The notes beneath the pieces are model-generated. The model made no database searches. It saw only the letters and a program-made list of their open reading frames with translations, and was not told the DNA's origin. A stretch of DNA of 64,000 nt from a virus. This document shows, one piece after another, positions 8,219 through 18,300 of this stretch. The DNA is taken from the IMG/VR virus record IMGVR_UViG_3300009103_000003, positions 62,001-126,000 of that record. One strand, written 5' to 3'. The translations under genes were made by a program, and so were the position numbers. Position 1 is the first letter of the stretch. Each line of letters opens with the position of its first letter.

Positions 8219-9217
8219 ATGAAAGAATTACCAGCAGTTCTGGACCATTACGATGATGGAGGCTTGCTTCTTCGGAAAGAATTTAGTGAGCGTGGTGTCC
8301 CGAATATCATAAAAGTTGCCGCCGATATGTCTAACGCGCACTCTCGCCAAGAGAGTGATTACGCCCTTGTTGTAGACACTCCTCGCGGTAAAGCGCATAA
8401 ATTACCGATTATTGATGCTGGAAATGCATTGGCTTCTGCGATGTATTTCTCGGAGCATGGCAACACTTTGCCGCATGACCTTCAAAAGGAGGCCGCCCAA
8501 AAACTAAGCGACGCTTTAGTTTCTTTTGGGTTCACTCCCCCTGAAGATCTGACCAAGACTGCCGCTATGGAGCTTGGTTATAGCGGGGAGGCCGAGGACC
8601 AGAGCCTTGAGTCTCTTTTTGGGGTATCTAAGGACAATCAGTGGGAGGTCGTCAAAGACGCTTTTGACTCCTGCTCTCCTCGCGGGAAGCGCCGACTAAT
8701 GCTTCAGGTCAAAGAGGCCGGGGTGTTCAATGGTCTGTTCTCCGATGAGATGGAAGATTACGGTCGCGCCGAACTGGGTTCTGACTTTAGGGTTGGGATC
8801 GACACTAGGAGACTGGCAGTCATGGAGGGCGATGGTATCGCTGAATTAGAAGCTATTTTGGTGAAGTCTGCTTCCGCAGATCCCGAACAATTGGCTGTAG
8901 ATTTAGCTGACTTCGATATCCGGCATAGTATTACGCATATGTATAACGGGGTAATACTAGACCCCTATCAAACGGTTTACGGTACAACCGTAGAAAAAAC
9001 CGCATCTAGTGTACAACCGCTTGAAATTGGTGGTCGTGAGTATGCACCAAGTGATATTGTCTCTTGGGCAGAAGACGGCGGGTCTGATCGACTGGTCGAT
9101 TCTTTTGGTGAGACATTCGCACAGGAGTTTACTTCTGACCCCGTAGCAGTGTTAGATAGTCTACCTGTTACCCATAAACAAGCGATTGCACGGATGATTG
9201 ATGAGCCTAACCGCTGA
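8219..9217 (+). CDS. Unknown virion-block protein, first gene of the rightward operon
   Basis: 332 residues from ATG 8219 (GGGAGAG just upstream; an in-frame GTG lies at 8207). Not recognised. It is acidic and carries several copies of the x-K-x-A motif that recurs in this block: IIKVAA near residue 22, LTKTAA near 115, LVKSAS near 218 and VEKTAS near 259. This pattern suggests a protein processed during head maturation, if the motif is a cleavage site. It lies directly upstream of the gene preceding portal, overlapping the next start by 17 nt, and probably is a head-assembly or internal protein. Confidence 0.65.
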   Translation: MKELPAVLDHYDDGGLLLRKEFSERGVPNIIKVAADMSNAHSRQESDYALVVDTPRGKAHKLPIIDAGNALASAMYFSEHGNTLPHDLQKEAAQKLSDALVSFGFTPPEDLTKTAAMELGYSGEAEDQSLESLFGVSKDNQWEVVKDAFDSCSPRGKRRLMLQVKEAGVFNGLFSDEMEDYGRAELGSDFRVGIDTRRLAVMEGDGIAELEAILVKSASADPEQLAVDLADFDIRHSITHMYNGVILDPYQTVYGTTVEKTASSVQPLEIGGREYAPSDIVSWAEDGGSDRLVDSFGETFAQEFTSDPVAVLDSLPVTHKQAIARMIDEPNR

Positions 9218-9869
9218 ACAGCCGATACCAGATAATGGTCCACAGACACCTAGGCAGGCGTTCACGAATCGTCAAACGCACCCCCTTGTTCTCAATCTTA
9301 TGCTCCTCAAGGAGTTTGGTAGTGACTACCTAGGGTGGGAGCCGGAAACTTGCTGGCTTGAGATTAGTAGGACCTGGGGGACTACGATCTCCGAGATCAA
9401 TAAGAATAAAATCCAGGCCATCCGGACTTGCCATGTCACAGATGACCCATACGAAAGGTGGGAAGTGTTTGAGTTGGTTTCCACGGGGCTCATGGGGCTT
9501 CCTCCCAAGTTTGACTTGGTCCAGCGACCCACCCCTCATAGGGCGGCGTTTGCGTTAGATGTCTTAGGACAGGTTCGAGAGAGTAAGCTACCAAACGCAG
9601 AGGTGTATAAGTATGTTGCCGCAGTGTTAATGGATAATGGGGTTATGTATGGGCCGGGACCACTAGAGCCCTGCAATCAATACCTTACAAAGTTCGTTGA
9701 CTCTGGTAAGCAGGCCAATATTAAGCGGGCGGTATCTTTGCGTAAGAGGCCGACATTTAACGGCAAGAATGAGGATGATACACAAATTATGAAATCAACA
9801 TCTATAAAAGATTTCTTGGAATCAACCTCAAGAACATTATTAGTGCAGCTAAAGAAGCTGTTGCCGTAG
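9201..9869 (+). CDS. Unknown protein upstream of portal
   Basis: 222 residues from ATG 9201, which overlaps the previous gene's end; a TTG three bases upstream is also possible. Not recognised. The central region (about residues 25-160) is mixed alpha/beta and Trp-containing; the C-terminus is basic. No strong SD is present, so coupling to the previous frame is likely. Its place before portal would fit a small terminase or head-completion protein, but no HTH was seen. Confidence 0.6.
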   Translation: MSLTAEQPIPDNGPQTPRQAFTNRQTHPLVLNLMLLKEFGSDYLGWEPETCWLEISRTWGTTISEINKNKIQAIRTCHVTDDPYERWEVFELVSTGLMGLPPKFDLVQRPTPHRAAFALDVLGQVRESKLPNAEVYKYVAAVLMDNGVMYGPGPLEPCNQYLTKFVDSGKQANIKRAVSLRKRPTFNGKNEDDTQIMKSTSIKDFLESTSRTLLVQLKKLLP

Positions 9870-9879
9870 GGGTGGATAA

Positions 9880-11892
9880 ATGGATTATGGTTCTCAACGA
9901 TACGGTCTAAGTTCTTCAGGCGCACGCGCTAAATCGGTTGGGCGACCTGAGTCATTTTACCCCAGCCCCTTTTTTGATGTTGCCAAAAACTACATCCCCA
10001 AAACCATTAAAGAGTGTTTTGACTGGTGTCATTACTATCAATTAACAAACCCTCTTGTTAATGCAGTAACTCAGAAGTTGGCCACCTATCCAATCACGGA
10101 CTTGGTGTACGAGGATGACAATGAGGGTGTTACCAAGATCTATAAAGACTTGTTTGAGAAGCAGTTTCTCATGCGGTCTTTTCTTATCGAAATCAATTTA
10201 GATAGGTACACATACGGGAACTCGTTTATCTCTGTAGCGTTCCCGTTCACCAAGCTCCTCAAATGCTCTAACTGTGGCCATGAATCCCCAGCAAGAAGTT
10301 CTGGATACAAATGGAAAGGATTCAAGTTCCATTTGGATTGCAAAGAGTGCGCCCATTACGGACCAGCCAAGGCCACTGACGAGCCCCTTAAGTCACCAAG
10401 GCAGATTAGACTTATTCGGTGGAACCCAAAGCATATTACCATAAAATATAATGAGATCACTGGGCGGTATCTCTACTACTACACCATGCCTAGAACGCTC
10501 AGGAATGACATCACCTTGGGTAAGCCGGATGTCTTAGAGACAATCCCGCAGGCGTTCATTGACGCCATTAGGAAAAAGAAGTCCATACTCTTGGACAACG
10601 ATAAAATTTTCCACACCAGAAGACCCTCTATTTCGAGAGAGCCCTCAGATAGTGGGTGGGGCGCACCGCTGATACTTCCCGTCCTGAAGGACATCTTCTT
10701 TCTTCAGGTGCTCAGAAAAGCCCAGGAAGCTGTGGCGATGGAGCACGTTGTTCCTATGCGAGTGATGTTCCCCCAAATCACTACGGATGGGAACAACCCT
10801 TATGCCCAAATTAATATGAAGGACTGGCAGAAAGAGGTGCAGGTCCAAATTAAACGCTGGCGGCAAGACAACAACCATATTCCGGTTATGCCTCTACCAA
10901 TTGGGTACCAGATGATTGGGGGGCAGGGCAGGTCCCTGCTGCTACACCAAGAGTTACGAATTTACTCCGATCAAATCATCGCTGGTATGGGCGTCCCAAC
11001 TGGGTTCTTTTATGGCGAAGCCCAGTACTCTGGGGCCTCGGTAAATCTAAGAGCCTTAGAAAACGAATTTCTCGGTAACCGACAAGACATGCTCAGATGC
11101 GTGGAGTTTGTCCGTGACCGCGTTGCGCATTTCTTAAACCTCCCCCAGATTGAGCTTAAGTTCAAGCCCTTCAAGATGGCGGATGATATTCAGAGGGCCA
11201 GCTTTGATATGAACTTGGCTAACGCTGGGATGATTAGCCGAAGAACCTTCTTACAGTCTCGTGATTTCAATTTTGATAATGAGCAAGAACTCATGTCCAA
11301 AGAAAATGAAATGATGGGACGTTCGCAAAGGGAGCAGCAGATTAGGCAGACCGAATCTCAGGGAGAAGCCATGCTTATTCAGACTCGATACCAAATAGAG
11401 TCTCAGAATATGCAGCAGGAAAATCAGGCGCAAATGCAGCAGCAGTATGGGCCCCCTCCCGGTGAAGAAGGGCAACAGCAGGGGCAGGGACAGCCGCAAC
11501 AGCAGGGGCAACCACAAGAGCAACAGGGTGGTGAGCAACAACCCCAAGGCGCTGAGGCACAGCAACAGGGCGCTGCCCCGGAGCAACAGGGTGAACAACC
11601 GCCACCGGAGCAACAGGGTGCTGGTGAAGTGGTTCAAGGTGCAGCACAAAGCCCTCTACAGGCAAACCAAAGCCCGATGGTGGACTTGTTTGCGCAAGCC
11701 AAGCGCCTCACCTCTGAGTTAAAAAAGATGAATGAGGTAGATAGGTACCGGGCGCTGGCACAGATTCGTGCCAGCAACCCGGATTTGTATATGTTGGTGA
11801 ACAACGCTCTGTCAGGTCAAGGCGTTCAGCCTATGCGACCATTACCAGAGAAATTACCACCAAGATCAGGACCGGGCAGTGCACAGATTTAA
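9880..11892 (+). CDS. Portal protein with zinc-ribbon insert and Gln/Pro-rich tail
   Basis: 670 residues. The central part reads like a myovirus portal: a conserved RLIRWNPKHI stretch, KSILLDNDKIFHTRRPS, VAMEHVVPMRVMFP, and a GMGVPTGFFYG region followed by an NLRALENEFL helix. Two CxxC pairs (CSNC and CKEC, about residues 128-157) form a putative zinc ribbon inserted in the N-terminal third. From about residue 525 to 590 the chain is a Gln/Gly/Pro low-complexity stretch with repeated QQG units, then a helical C-terminus. The portal forms the dodecameric vertex for DNA entry and tail attachment. ATG 9880 follows AGGGGTGG. TerL lies about 17 kb downstream, an unusual separation. Confidence 0.85.
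   Translation: MDYGSQRYGLSSSGARAKSVGRPESFYPSPFFDVAKNYIPKTIKECFDWCHYYQLTNPLVNAVTQKLATYPITDLVYEDDNEGVTKIYKDLFEKQFLMRSFLIEINLDRYTYGNSFISVAFPFTKLLKCSNCGHESPARSSGYKWKGFKFHLDCKECAHYGPAKATDEPLKSPRQIRLIRWNPKHITIKYNEITGRYLYYYTMPRTLRNDITLGKPDVLETIPQAFIDAIRKKKSILLDNDKIFHTRRPSISREPSDSGWGAPLILPVLKDIFFLQVLRKAQEAVAMEHVVPMRVMFPQITTDGNNPYAQINMKDWQKEVQVQIKRWRQDNNHIPVMPLPIGYQMIGGQGRSLLLHQELRIYSDQIIAGMGVPTGFFYGEAQYSGASVNLRALENEFLGNRQDMLRCVEFVRDRVAHFLNLPQIELKFKPFKMADDIQRASFDMNLANAGMISRRTFLQSRDFNFDNEQELMSKENEMMGRSQREQQIRQTESQGEAMLIQTRYQIESQNMQQENQAQMQQQYGPPPGEEGQQQGQGQPQQQGQPQEQQGGEQQPQGAEAQQQGAAPEQQGEQPPPEQQGAGEVVQGAAQSPLQANQSPMVDLFAQAKRLTSELKKMNEVDRYRALAQIRASNPDLYMLVNNALSGQGVQPMRPLPEKLPPRSGPGSAQI
11470..11640 (+). 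repeat. Low-complexity Gln/Gly/Pro-coding repeat inside portal
   Basis: Degenerate tandem units of the type CAACAGGG encode QQG/QGQ/PEQQG repeats in the portal C-terminal region. It is a coding microsatellite-like stretch, likely a flexible spacer facing the capsid interior, and prone to length variation. Confidence 0.75.
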
Positions 11893-12107
11893 CTTACACT
11901 TACCAATACGGCAGATCGCTCATCACATCGGTCGCACCGCCCCTTTTGGAAAAACGAGGAGGTACTATCGTTGTGCTTGAGGCATTTGGAGCATACCCAA
12001 AGATTTGCGTTCTCCCAATCAAGGAAGTAATTGCACGTGCCACAGTTCCGTGGTTCCCGGCAGAACCCTTGCTTGAGAAAGCATTTTATGGGTCGCTTGA
12101 TTTTCAC
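11889..12107 (-). CDS. Small Cys-rich protein with RanBP2-type zinc-finger pattern
   Basis: 72 residues, GTG start at 12107, on the strand opposite to the surrounding virion genes. Eight Cys occur, three CxxC pairs among them. The segment LWVCSKCLKHN followed by CDRC matches the W-x-C-x2-C-x3-N ... C-x2-C pattern of RanBP2-type zinc fingers, with a slightly longer loop. Such fingers bind RNA or ubiquitin-like proteins; either would be interesting next to a phage RNA polymerase and in a genome with a Ubl cassette. The SD is weak, and the start lies 3 nt after the stop of the 45-residue gene, so coupling is likely. Its end overlaps the portal stop by 4 nt. The opposite-strand frame at 11946-12299 looks random. 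Confidence 0.55.
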   Translation of the reverse strand: MKIKRPIKCFLKQGFCREPRNCGTCNYFLDWENANLWVCSKCLKHNDSTSSFFQKGRCDRCDERSAVLVSVS

Positions 12108-12110
12108 AAG

Positions 12111-12248
12111 CTAATCTTTACTACCGGAAAGAGCATCCTCAACCGCGTTAGCGAAGTCCTCACAGGAACTGGCGCTACATGTAGTAATCGGCTCAGGAGA
12201 TTTAATAGAAGAACTATGGTTATACAACGGCTTCCAGAATTGGTTCAT
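12111..12248 (-). CDS. 45-residue protein upstream of the zinc-finger gene
   Basis: ATG at 12248 has an excellent AAAGGAG six nt upstream. The product begins MNQFWKPLYNHSSS and ends in an acidic helix. Not recognised, and too short for family assignment. With the following zinc-finger gene it forms a two-gene leftward cassette placed between portal and RNA polymerase, with its own candidate promoter at 12289-12296. Confidence 0.6.
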   Translation of the reverse strand: MNQFWKPLYNHSSSIKSPEPITTCSASSCEDFANAVEDALSGSKD

Positions 12249-12288
12249 AATGAACTCCTTTTGTTATGGGGCCCTATTGCCCAATGTT

Positions 12289-12296
12289 CTTATACC
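12289..12296 (-). promoter_or_regulatory. Candidate promoter (GGTATAAG) of the 12111-12248 cassette
   Basis: Minus-strand TTAGGTATAAGAAC lies 41 nt upstream of the ATG at 12248. The octamer GGTATAAG is shared with sites at 8181-8188 and 58446-58453, each upstream of a minus-strand unit. Confidence 0.45.
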
Positions 12297-12307
12297 TAAC
12301 TAATACA

Positions 12308-12321
12308 CCGTGTTAGCACGG
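12308..12321 (+). promoter_or_regulatory. Hairpin overlapping the ribosome-binding site of the RNA polymerase gene
   Basis: A perfect CCGTG-TTAG-CACGG stem-loop ends within the first bases of the GGAGGG SD (12320-12325) of the polymerase gene. Folding would partly mask the SD, so translation of the 2,091-residue polymerase may be damped or regulated. Confidence 0.4.
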
Positions 12322-12329
12322 AGGGACTA

Positions 12330-15300
12330 ATGTCGAATGTTTTAGATCCCCAGAGGGTGATGAAGACCCTCGAAGACGGGACGATAAACGAAATCAAAAA
12401 GTTTTTTCCTTTGGTTGGGAAGAAACATACGCTGATCGCCAAGGATGTCTATATTGGCGACCCAGTAGACATTGATGACGTTTCTAGTCAGAAAAAAGCA
12501 AGGCTTCGTGGGAGAACCTGGGCGCAGGGTGTCTTCGCAGACTTTAGTTTAGTCAACAACGAAACCGGCAAAGTAATTAGCACTGCTAATAAGCTAAAGG
12601 TTCTTAACCTACCAAAAATAACGCGAAGGTACAGCTACATTGTAGATGGTACCGAATACCAAGCAGACAACCAGTGGCGACTCAAGTCGGGCGTATATGC
12701 TCGTCGCAAAGCCAATGGCGATCTAGAATCCCAATTCAACCTAGCCCAAGGGCGCGGATTTAGACTAGGATTTGACCCCAAAAAGCGGCGATTCCTTATG
12801 TCCTACGGGACCTCCAACATCCAGCTTCTTCCGGTATTGCAAGCGCTCGGCGTCAAAGACGAAGACATACAAGCTGCCTGGGGTAACGAGCTATATACCG
12901 CTTCACTGGCCTCAAAAAAGCGGGGAGAGCTTGTGAAGCTTTCCAAGGCATTGGATAAGAAAGCTGGAGCAACGAACGACTCAGAGGCTGTGCCGGTAAT
13001 ACAAGCAGCCCTTAAAGAAACAAAACTTCTACCAGAAACAACTGCGATAACTCTCGGAGCCCCCCATACAACAGTTTCTGGTGATGCTCTGTTGGCGTCC
13101 TCCACAAAACTCCTAAACATAAACAAGGGAACCGAACAAGTCGATAACCGAGACGCGCTCCAGTTTAAGGAGCTTTGGGCCATTAACGACCATATCCCGG
13201 AACGAATCGAGAACTCAAAGCGTCGCATCACTTACAAGATGATGAACAATCTCGACCGTAAGGATAATGTGAGGGGGATTGTTACTGGGGACATTTTCAA
13301 TGTACCTATCAAGGCATTTTTTACCTCCACTTCCCTGTCCCAGCAGTCCTCCCAGGTTAACCCTGTAGATATGGTTGGGGGCTTCCTGAGAACCACAATT
13401 ATGGGGACCGGAGGCATTCAAAGCGACTCTGCTATCTCTGAGGAAGCTAAGCTGATTGATTCCAGCTTTCTCGGGTTTATTGATCCGGTGCACACCCCAG
13501 AAGGAAAGCGCTCCGGGATTAGTGGCCATCTTTCGCTAGGCGTACGTAAAAAGGGTACCGTCCCGCTTATCAAGGTATTCGACGTAAAGGCCGGTAAGTA
13601 CGCAGATAAATCACCATCAGAACTAACTTTGGGTAACGTAGCTTTCCCGGACCAATACGAGTTTACCAAAGGTAAATCTCCGAGGCCTATTGGGGACACC
13701 GCCACCGTTATCCCTTCCGGGGGAGGGGACCCGAGCAGGGTTGCATCATCTGACGTGGACTACATTCTTCAGTCTCCGAAACAGATGTTTTCCATCACAG
13801 CTAACCTTGTTCCCTTCCTCCCTTCGGATCAGGCAAACCGGGCAGGTATGGCAACCCGCCATATCGAACAGGCAATCTCCCTAACCAAAGCCGAAGAACC
13901 GCTGGTACAGGTTATCTCAGGCAACCCCAGTGAAAGATATGCTACCTGGGAAAAGATTGTGGGTGAGTTCTTCTCCCACCCCGCACCAGTAAGTGGTTTT
14001 GTTGACTCTGTCTCCAGTTCAAAGATTGTCGTAAAAAACAAGGACGGCAAGAAGCACGAAGTGCAGCTATATGACAACTTCCCGCTAAACGACAAGAAGG
14101 CGTATATTAGCAGTAATGCCTTAGTTAAGAAGGGGGACAAGGTATCTGAGGGGCAGATCATTGCGGACACGAACTTCACCAAGGGCGGAACGCTATCCCT
14201 AGGAACCAACCTGCTTATTGGCTATCTGCCTTACAAGGGGCTGGTTTTTGAGGACGGTATCGTCATCAGTGAGTCTGCGTCAAAAAAACTAACAAGCTCC
14301 CACTTACATAAAGAACGTTCATATGTAGATAAGAATATGGTGGTTGGGCTCAAGAAGTTTAGGGCTAATTACCCAGGCTCCATCTCCGAAGAAAACGCCA
14401 GCAAGCTTGACGCAGATGGGGTTATCAAAAAGGGGCAGACAGTTGACCCTGGGGACACCATCACCACGGTCCTTCAAAAAACAGAACCCTCAAAAGAACA
14501 GCTTCTTCTGAAGGGAATCCATAAGTCCCTTGTTAGGCCGTATAAAAACAAGTCCCTTGTTTGGGACAAACCTTACAGGGGCGAAGTCACCGACGTGGTT
14601 CGCAACGGGCGTGAGATTGTGGTCTATGTCAAGACCGAGGAGCCCGCAGACATTGGGGATAAGCTATCCGGAAGGCACGGCAATAAAGGGGTTATTACCG
14701 CAGTAATACCGGACGAAGAAATGCCGAAAGACTCGGAGGGTAACGCTCTACAGATAATCGTGAACCCGTCAGGGGTTCCGGGAAGAATCAATCCGGGGCA
14801 GGTCCTTGAGACTGCTTTGGGGAATGTTGCCCATAAAAACGGCGAGCCCTACGCAGTGGAGAACTTCCAATCAGATGACCGTAAGAAGGTTGTTCGCGTA
14901 AAGGCTCACACACGGACTATCCAAACAAAGTCTGGGCCTAAGACCGTAGAGGTTAAGGAACATGAACGAGAACTTGGTTACCGGGATGTTGTTGACGCTG
15001 CCCTAAAAAGCGCGAAGGTATCTGAGACAAGAGAATTGTTCGACCCACAGACAGGGAAAAGCCTCGGCTCCGTGCTCGTGGGACATCAGTATGTCCTCAA
15101 GCTAATGCACCAAGTAGACAAAAAGCTGAGTGCTCGTTCCCACGGATATGGGCATGATTACGACGCCAACCTAGTCCCAAAAAGCGGGGGGAAGTCTGGC
15201 GGTGCCCAAAGATTCGGTGAGCTTGGGCTCTACGCAATGTTGGCACACGGAGCCACGGCAAACATCCGAGACGCGTTAACATATAAAGGGGATAAGCAGC

Positions 15301-18300
15301 AGGACGAGGTTTGGACAGCAGTCCAGACTGGGGCTATTTTACCAACCCCTAAACCATCCTTTGCGTACGAAAAGTTTCTCGCCTACATGAATGCGTTAGG
15401 GCTAAATGTTGAAAAAGACGGCAATGGCCTAATCGTCTCACCACTTACAGACAAACAGATCAAGAGTATGTCTAACGGTGAAATAAAAGACGGAAGCCGA
15501 GTCATTCGTGGGAAGGACCTCAAGCCTGAGAAAGGTGGCCTATTTGATGAAACGATCACGGGCGGTCCCGGAGGCAAGAACTGGGCACATATCGCTCTCG
15601 CAGAGTCGCTCCCAAACCCTGTTTTCGAGAAAGGAATCCGCTCAGTTTTAGGGATAACCGGTAAAGAATATGATGCTGTAATAGCAGGTAAGTCCGGGTT
15701 CAATGCTGAGGGAGAGTTGGTGCCAGCCGGGGACGGCGTACTTACTGGGCCCGCTGCAATGGCCGCTCGACTAAAAAGTATCGACGTAGAGAGCGAACTA
15801 GCCTCAGCAAAAGAGGCGATAAAGACAGTCAGGCGAAATGACCTGGATAAGGTCAACAAGAAGATCAAGTATTGCCTGATGCTTCAAAAGAACAAAATCA
15901 GCCCACAAGAGGCATACGTTATTGATAACGTCCCGCTTCTTCCTCCGCTATTTCGACCCATCACAGCTATGGAGGGGGGAGACCTAAATATTGATGGTGT
16001 GAATATGCTCTATAGAGACATCGCACTGCTCAATAAGAAGCTGAAGGAGGCCCAAGGAGTCTTGCCAGAAGAAGCAATAATGAAACTTCGGGAAGATCTA
16101 TACTCCGCAACAGAAGCACTGATGGGCGTTCAGACCATGACTCAGGGAGGGCTGACGACAGACGGTCAACCCAGACCTCCTGGGATTCTGCATATCCTAG
16201 CTGGTAGATCCTCACCTAAGCAGAGCTACTTTCTACAAAGACTGGTAGACCGGAGACAAGACATAAGTATGCGTTCGGTCATTGTCCCTGACATGAACCT
16301 GCACTTAGATGAACTGGGTCTGCCTAGAAAAGGGGCGATGAAGATCTTCCGACCATTTGTGGTTCGGGAACTTGTTAAGATGGGGTACACACCCCTAAAA
16401 GCCAGGACTGAAGTAGAGAAGAACACAAGCCTAGCAAACAAGGCGCTGGACATTGCGGTTGAGAAGCGGCCCGTTATGTTCAAGCGAGATCCCGTTCTGC
16501 ACAAGTTTGGGATTATGGCGTTCAAGGCACGCCTTCATGACGAGTCAGCAATCCATATTCACCCACTTGTTGTTGGTGGGTTCAATGCTGATTTTGATGG
16601 AGACACGATGGCAGTGTTTGTCCCTGTATCGCAAGAAGCAGTGGATGAGTCATATAAGATGATGCCATCAAAGAACCTGTTTAACCCGGCTACCGGGCAC
16701 GTGATGTACCAACCAACTCTTGAGGGACAGTTGGGACTTTACCTCCTCTCTCGATGGGGGAAGAAGTCATCTAAGGCATTCAAGAACTCGAAAGAGGCCA
16801 TTGCTGACGCCAAAGAAGGAAACATCAGCATGACTGATGTCATCCAGGTAGGTGACATTAAAACAACTGCGGGAAGATTATTATTCAATAATATGCTCCC
16901 AAAGAAAGTCCAATCCGATAAATTCCTCACAGACCCGAAAGCTATCGTTGATAAGAAAACCCTTCAGGGGGTTCTTAGGGATGTGGCCACCAAAACCCCG
17001 CAAGAATTCGCGCAAACAGCGGATAGGGTCAAAGACCTTGGTTTTGGCCACGCATACAACATCGGGTTCTCGTTCGCTCTTTCAGACTTCGCACCTTTGC
17101 GGGACATTCGCGAAAAGCACATGACCCTCGCAAAAAAGAAAGAGGCGGTTATTCGAAAGCAGTTATCGATGAAGATGTTGTCCAAAGAAGCTGCCAACGA
17201 TAAAATTGTAAAACTATATGAATCCGCAGATTCGGCCATGACCGCTGATGCTACTGCTTTACTAGATAAGGGCGGGAACAAGCTTAAGCTTATGGAGGCT
17301 GCGGGGGTTAAGCCCTCATGGTCACAGCTTAAACAAATGATCATGGCACCGATGCTAGTTGAAAACGCGCAGGGAAGGGTCATACCTGTTCCCGTGACTA
17401 GCTCCTATTCAGAGGGGCTGAAGTCCTCGGACTACTGGGTAACTACATCGGGCGCTCGTGCGGGCCTTATCAAAAAGGTCCAGTCCGTTCAGAAGCCTGG
17501 GGCGCTTAATAAGCAGATCGCTAATACAACAATATCATACGTAATAAACAATGATGACTGTGGGACTGGGAAGGGGATATCCTTACCGGTATTTGATTCA
17601 GATTTAGTTGACCGGTTTACCGCGAAATCGATTTCAACCGCAGGATTGAAGGTATCTTCCGGGACTCTTATCACCCCTAATCTTCTCTCTAAAATGAAGG
17701 CGTCCAAGGTGGACAGGGTGGTTGTCAGGTCCCCTCTTAAGTGTGAGCAGTCCAAGGGGCTGTGTTCCAAGTGTTACGGTATTACCGATAATGGGGCTCC
17801 CATAGCTAAGGGAACCAATATCGGATTAATTGCCGGGACGTCAATTGGTGAACGTGGGACACAACTTTCTATGAAGGCTTTCCATACTGGCGGTGTAGCT
17901 GGGGGAGGAAGCTCGGTTGTTGGTGGTATTGACCGGGTCTCACAATTGCTGAAGATGCCTGCACTATTGGCTGGCTCTGCGACACTGTCTCCGGTTTCTG
18001 GAGAGGTGACCTCCGTAACAAAGAGTGAGATTGGTGGCCACGATGTGGTTATCGGCAACCAAGAGGCGTACATCCCCGGCAATCTATCGGTTTCCGTAAA
18101 GAAGGGCGAGAAGGTACGCAGAGGTCAACAAATTTCTAGTGGGGTCATTAACCCGCACGATCTTCTTGAGAAGACAAACATTGAGACAGTTCAGCGGTAT
18201 CTTGCGGATGAGATTCACAAGGTCTACGCGAAAGAGGGCATCAAGAAGAGAAACGTTGAGGTGGTAACAAAGGCTTTAACGAATCTGGGCAGGGTAATGG

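Noticed and set aside
11470-11640. CRISPR-like or tandem DNA repeat
   Set aside because: Units are degenerate codon repeats (CAA/CAG GGG) within portal, with no spacers.
11251-11665. Long antisense frames opposite the portal Gln-rich region
   Set aside because: Leu/Val-rich mirror of a low-complexity coding repeat; no SD or coding pattern.
11946-12299. Plus-strand frame of 117 codons between portal and RNA polymerase
   Set aside because: TTG start without SD, and antisense to a gene with an excellent SD and to a Cys-patterned zinc finger.
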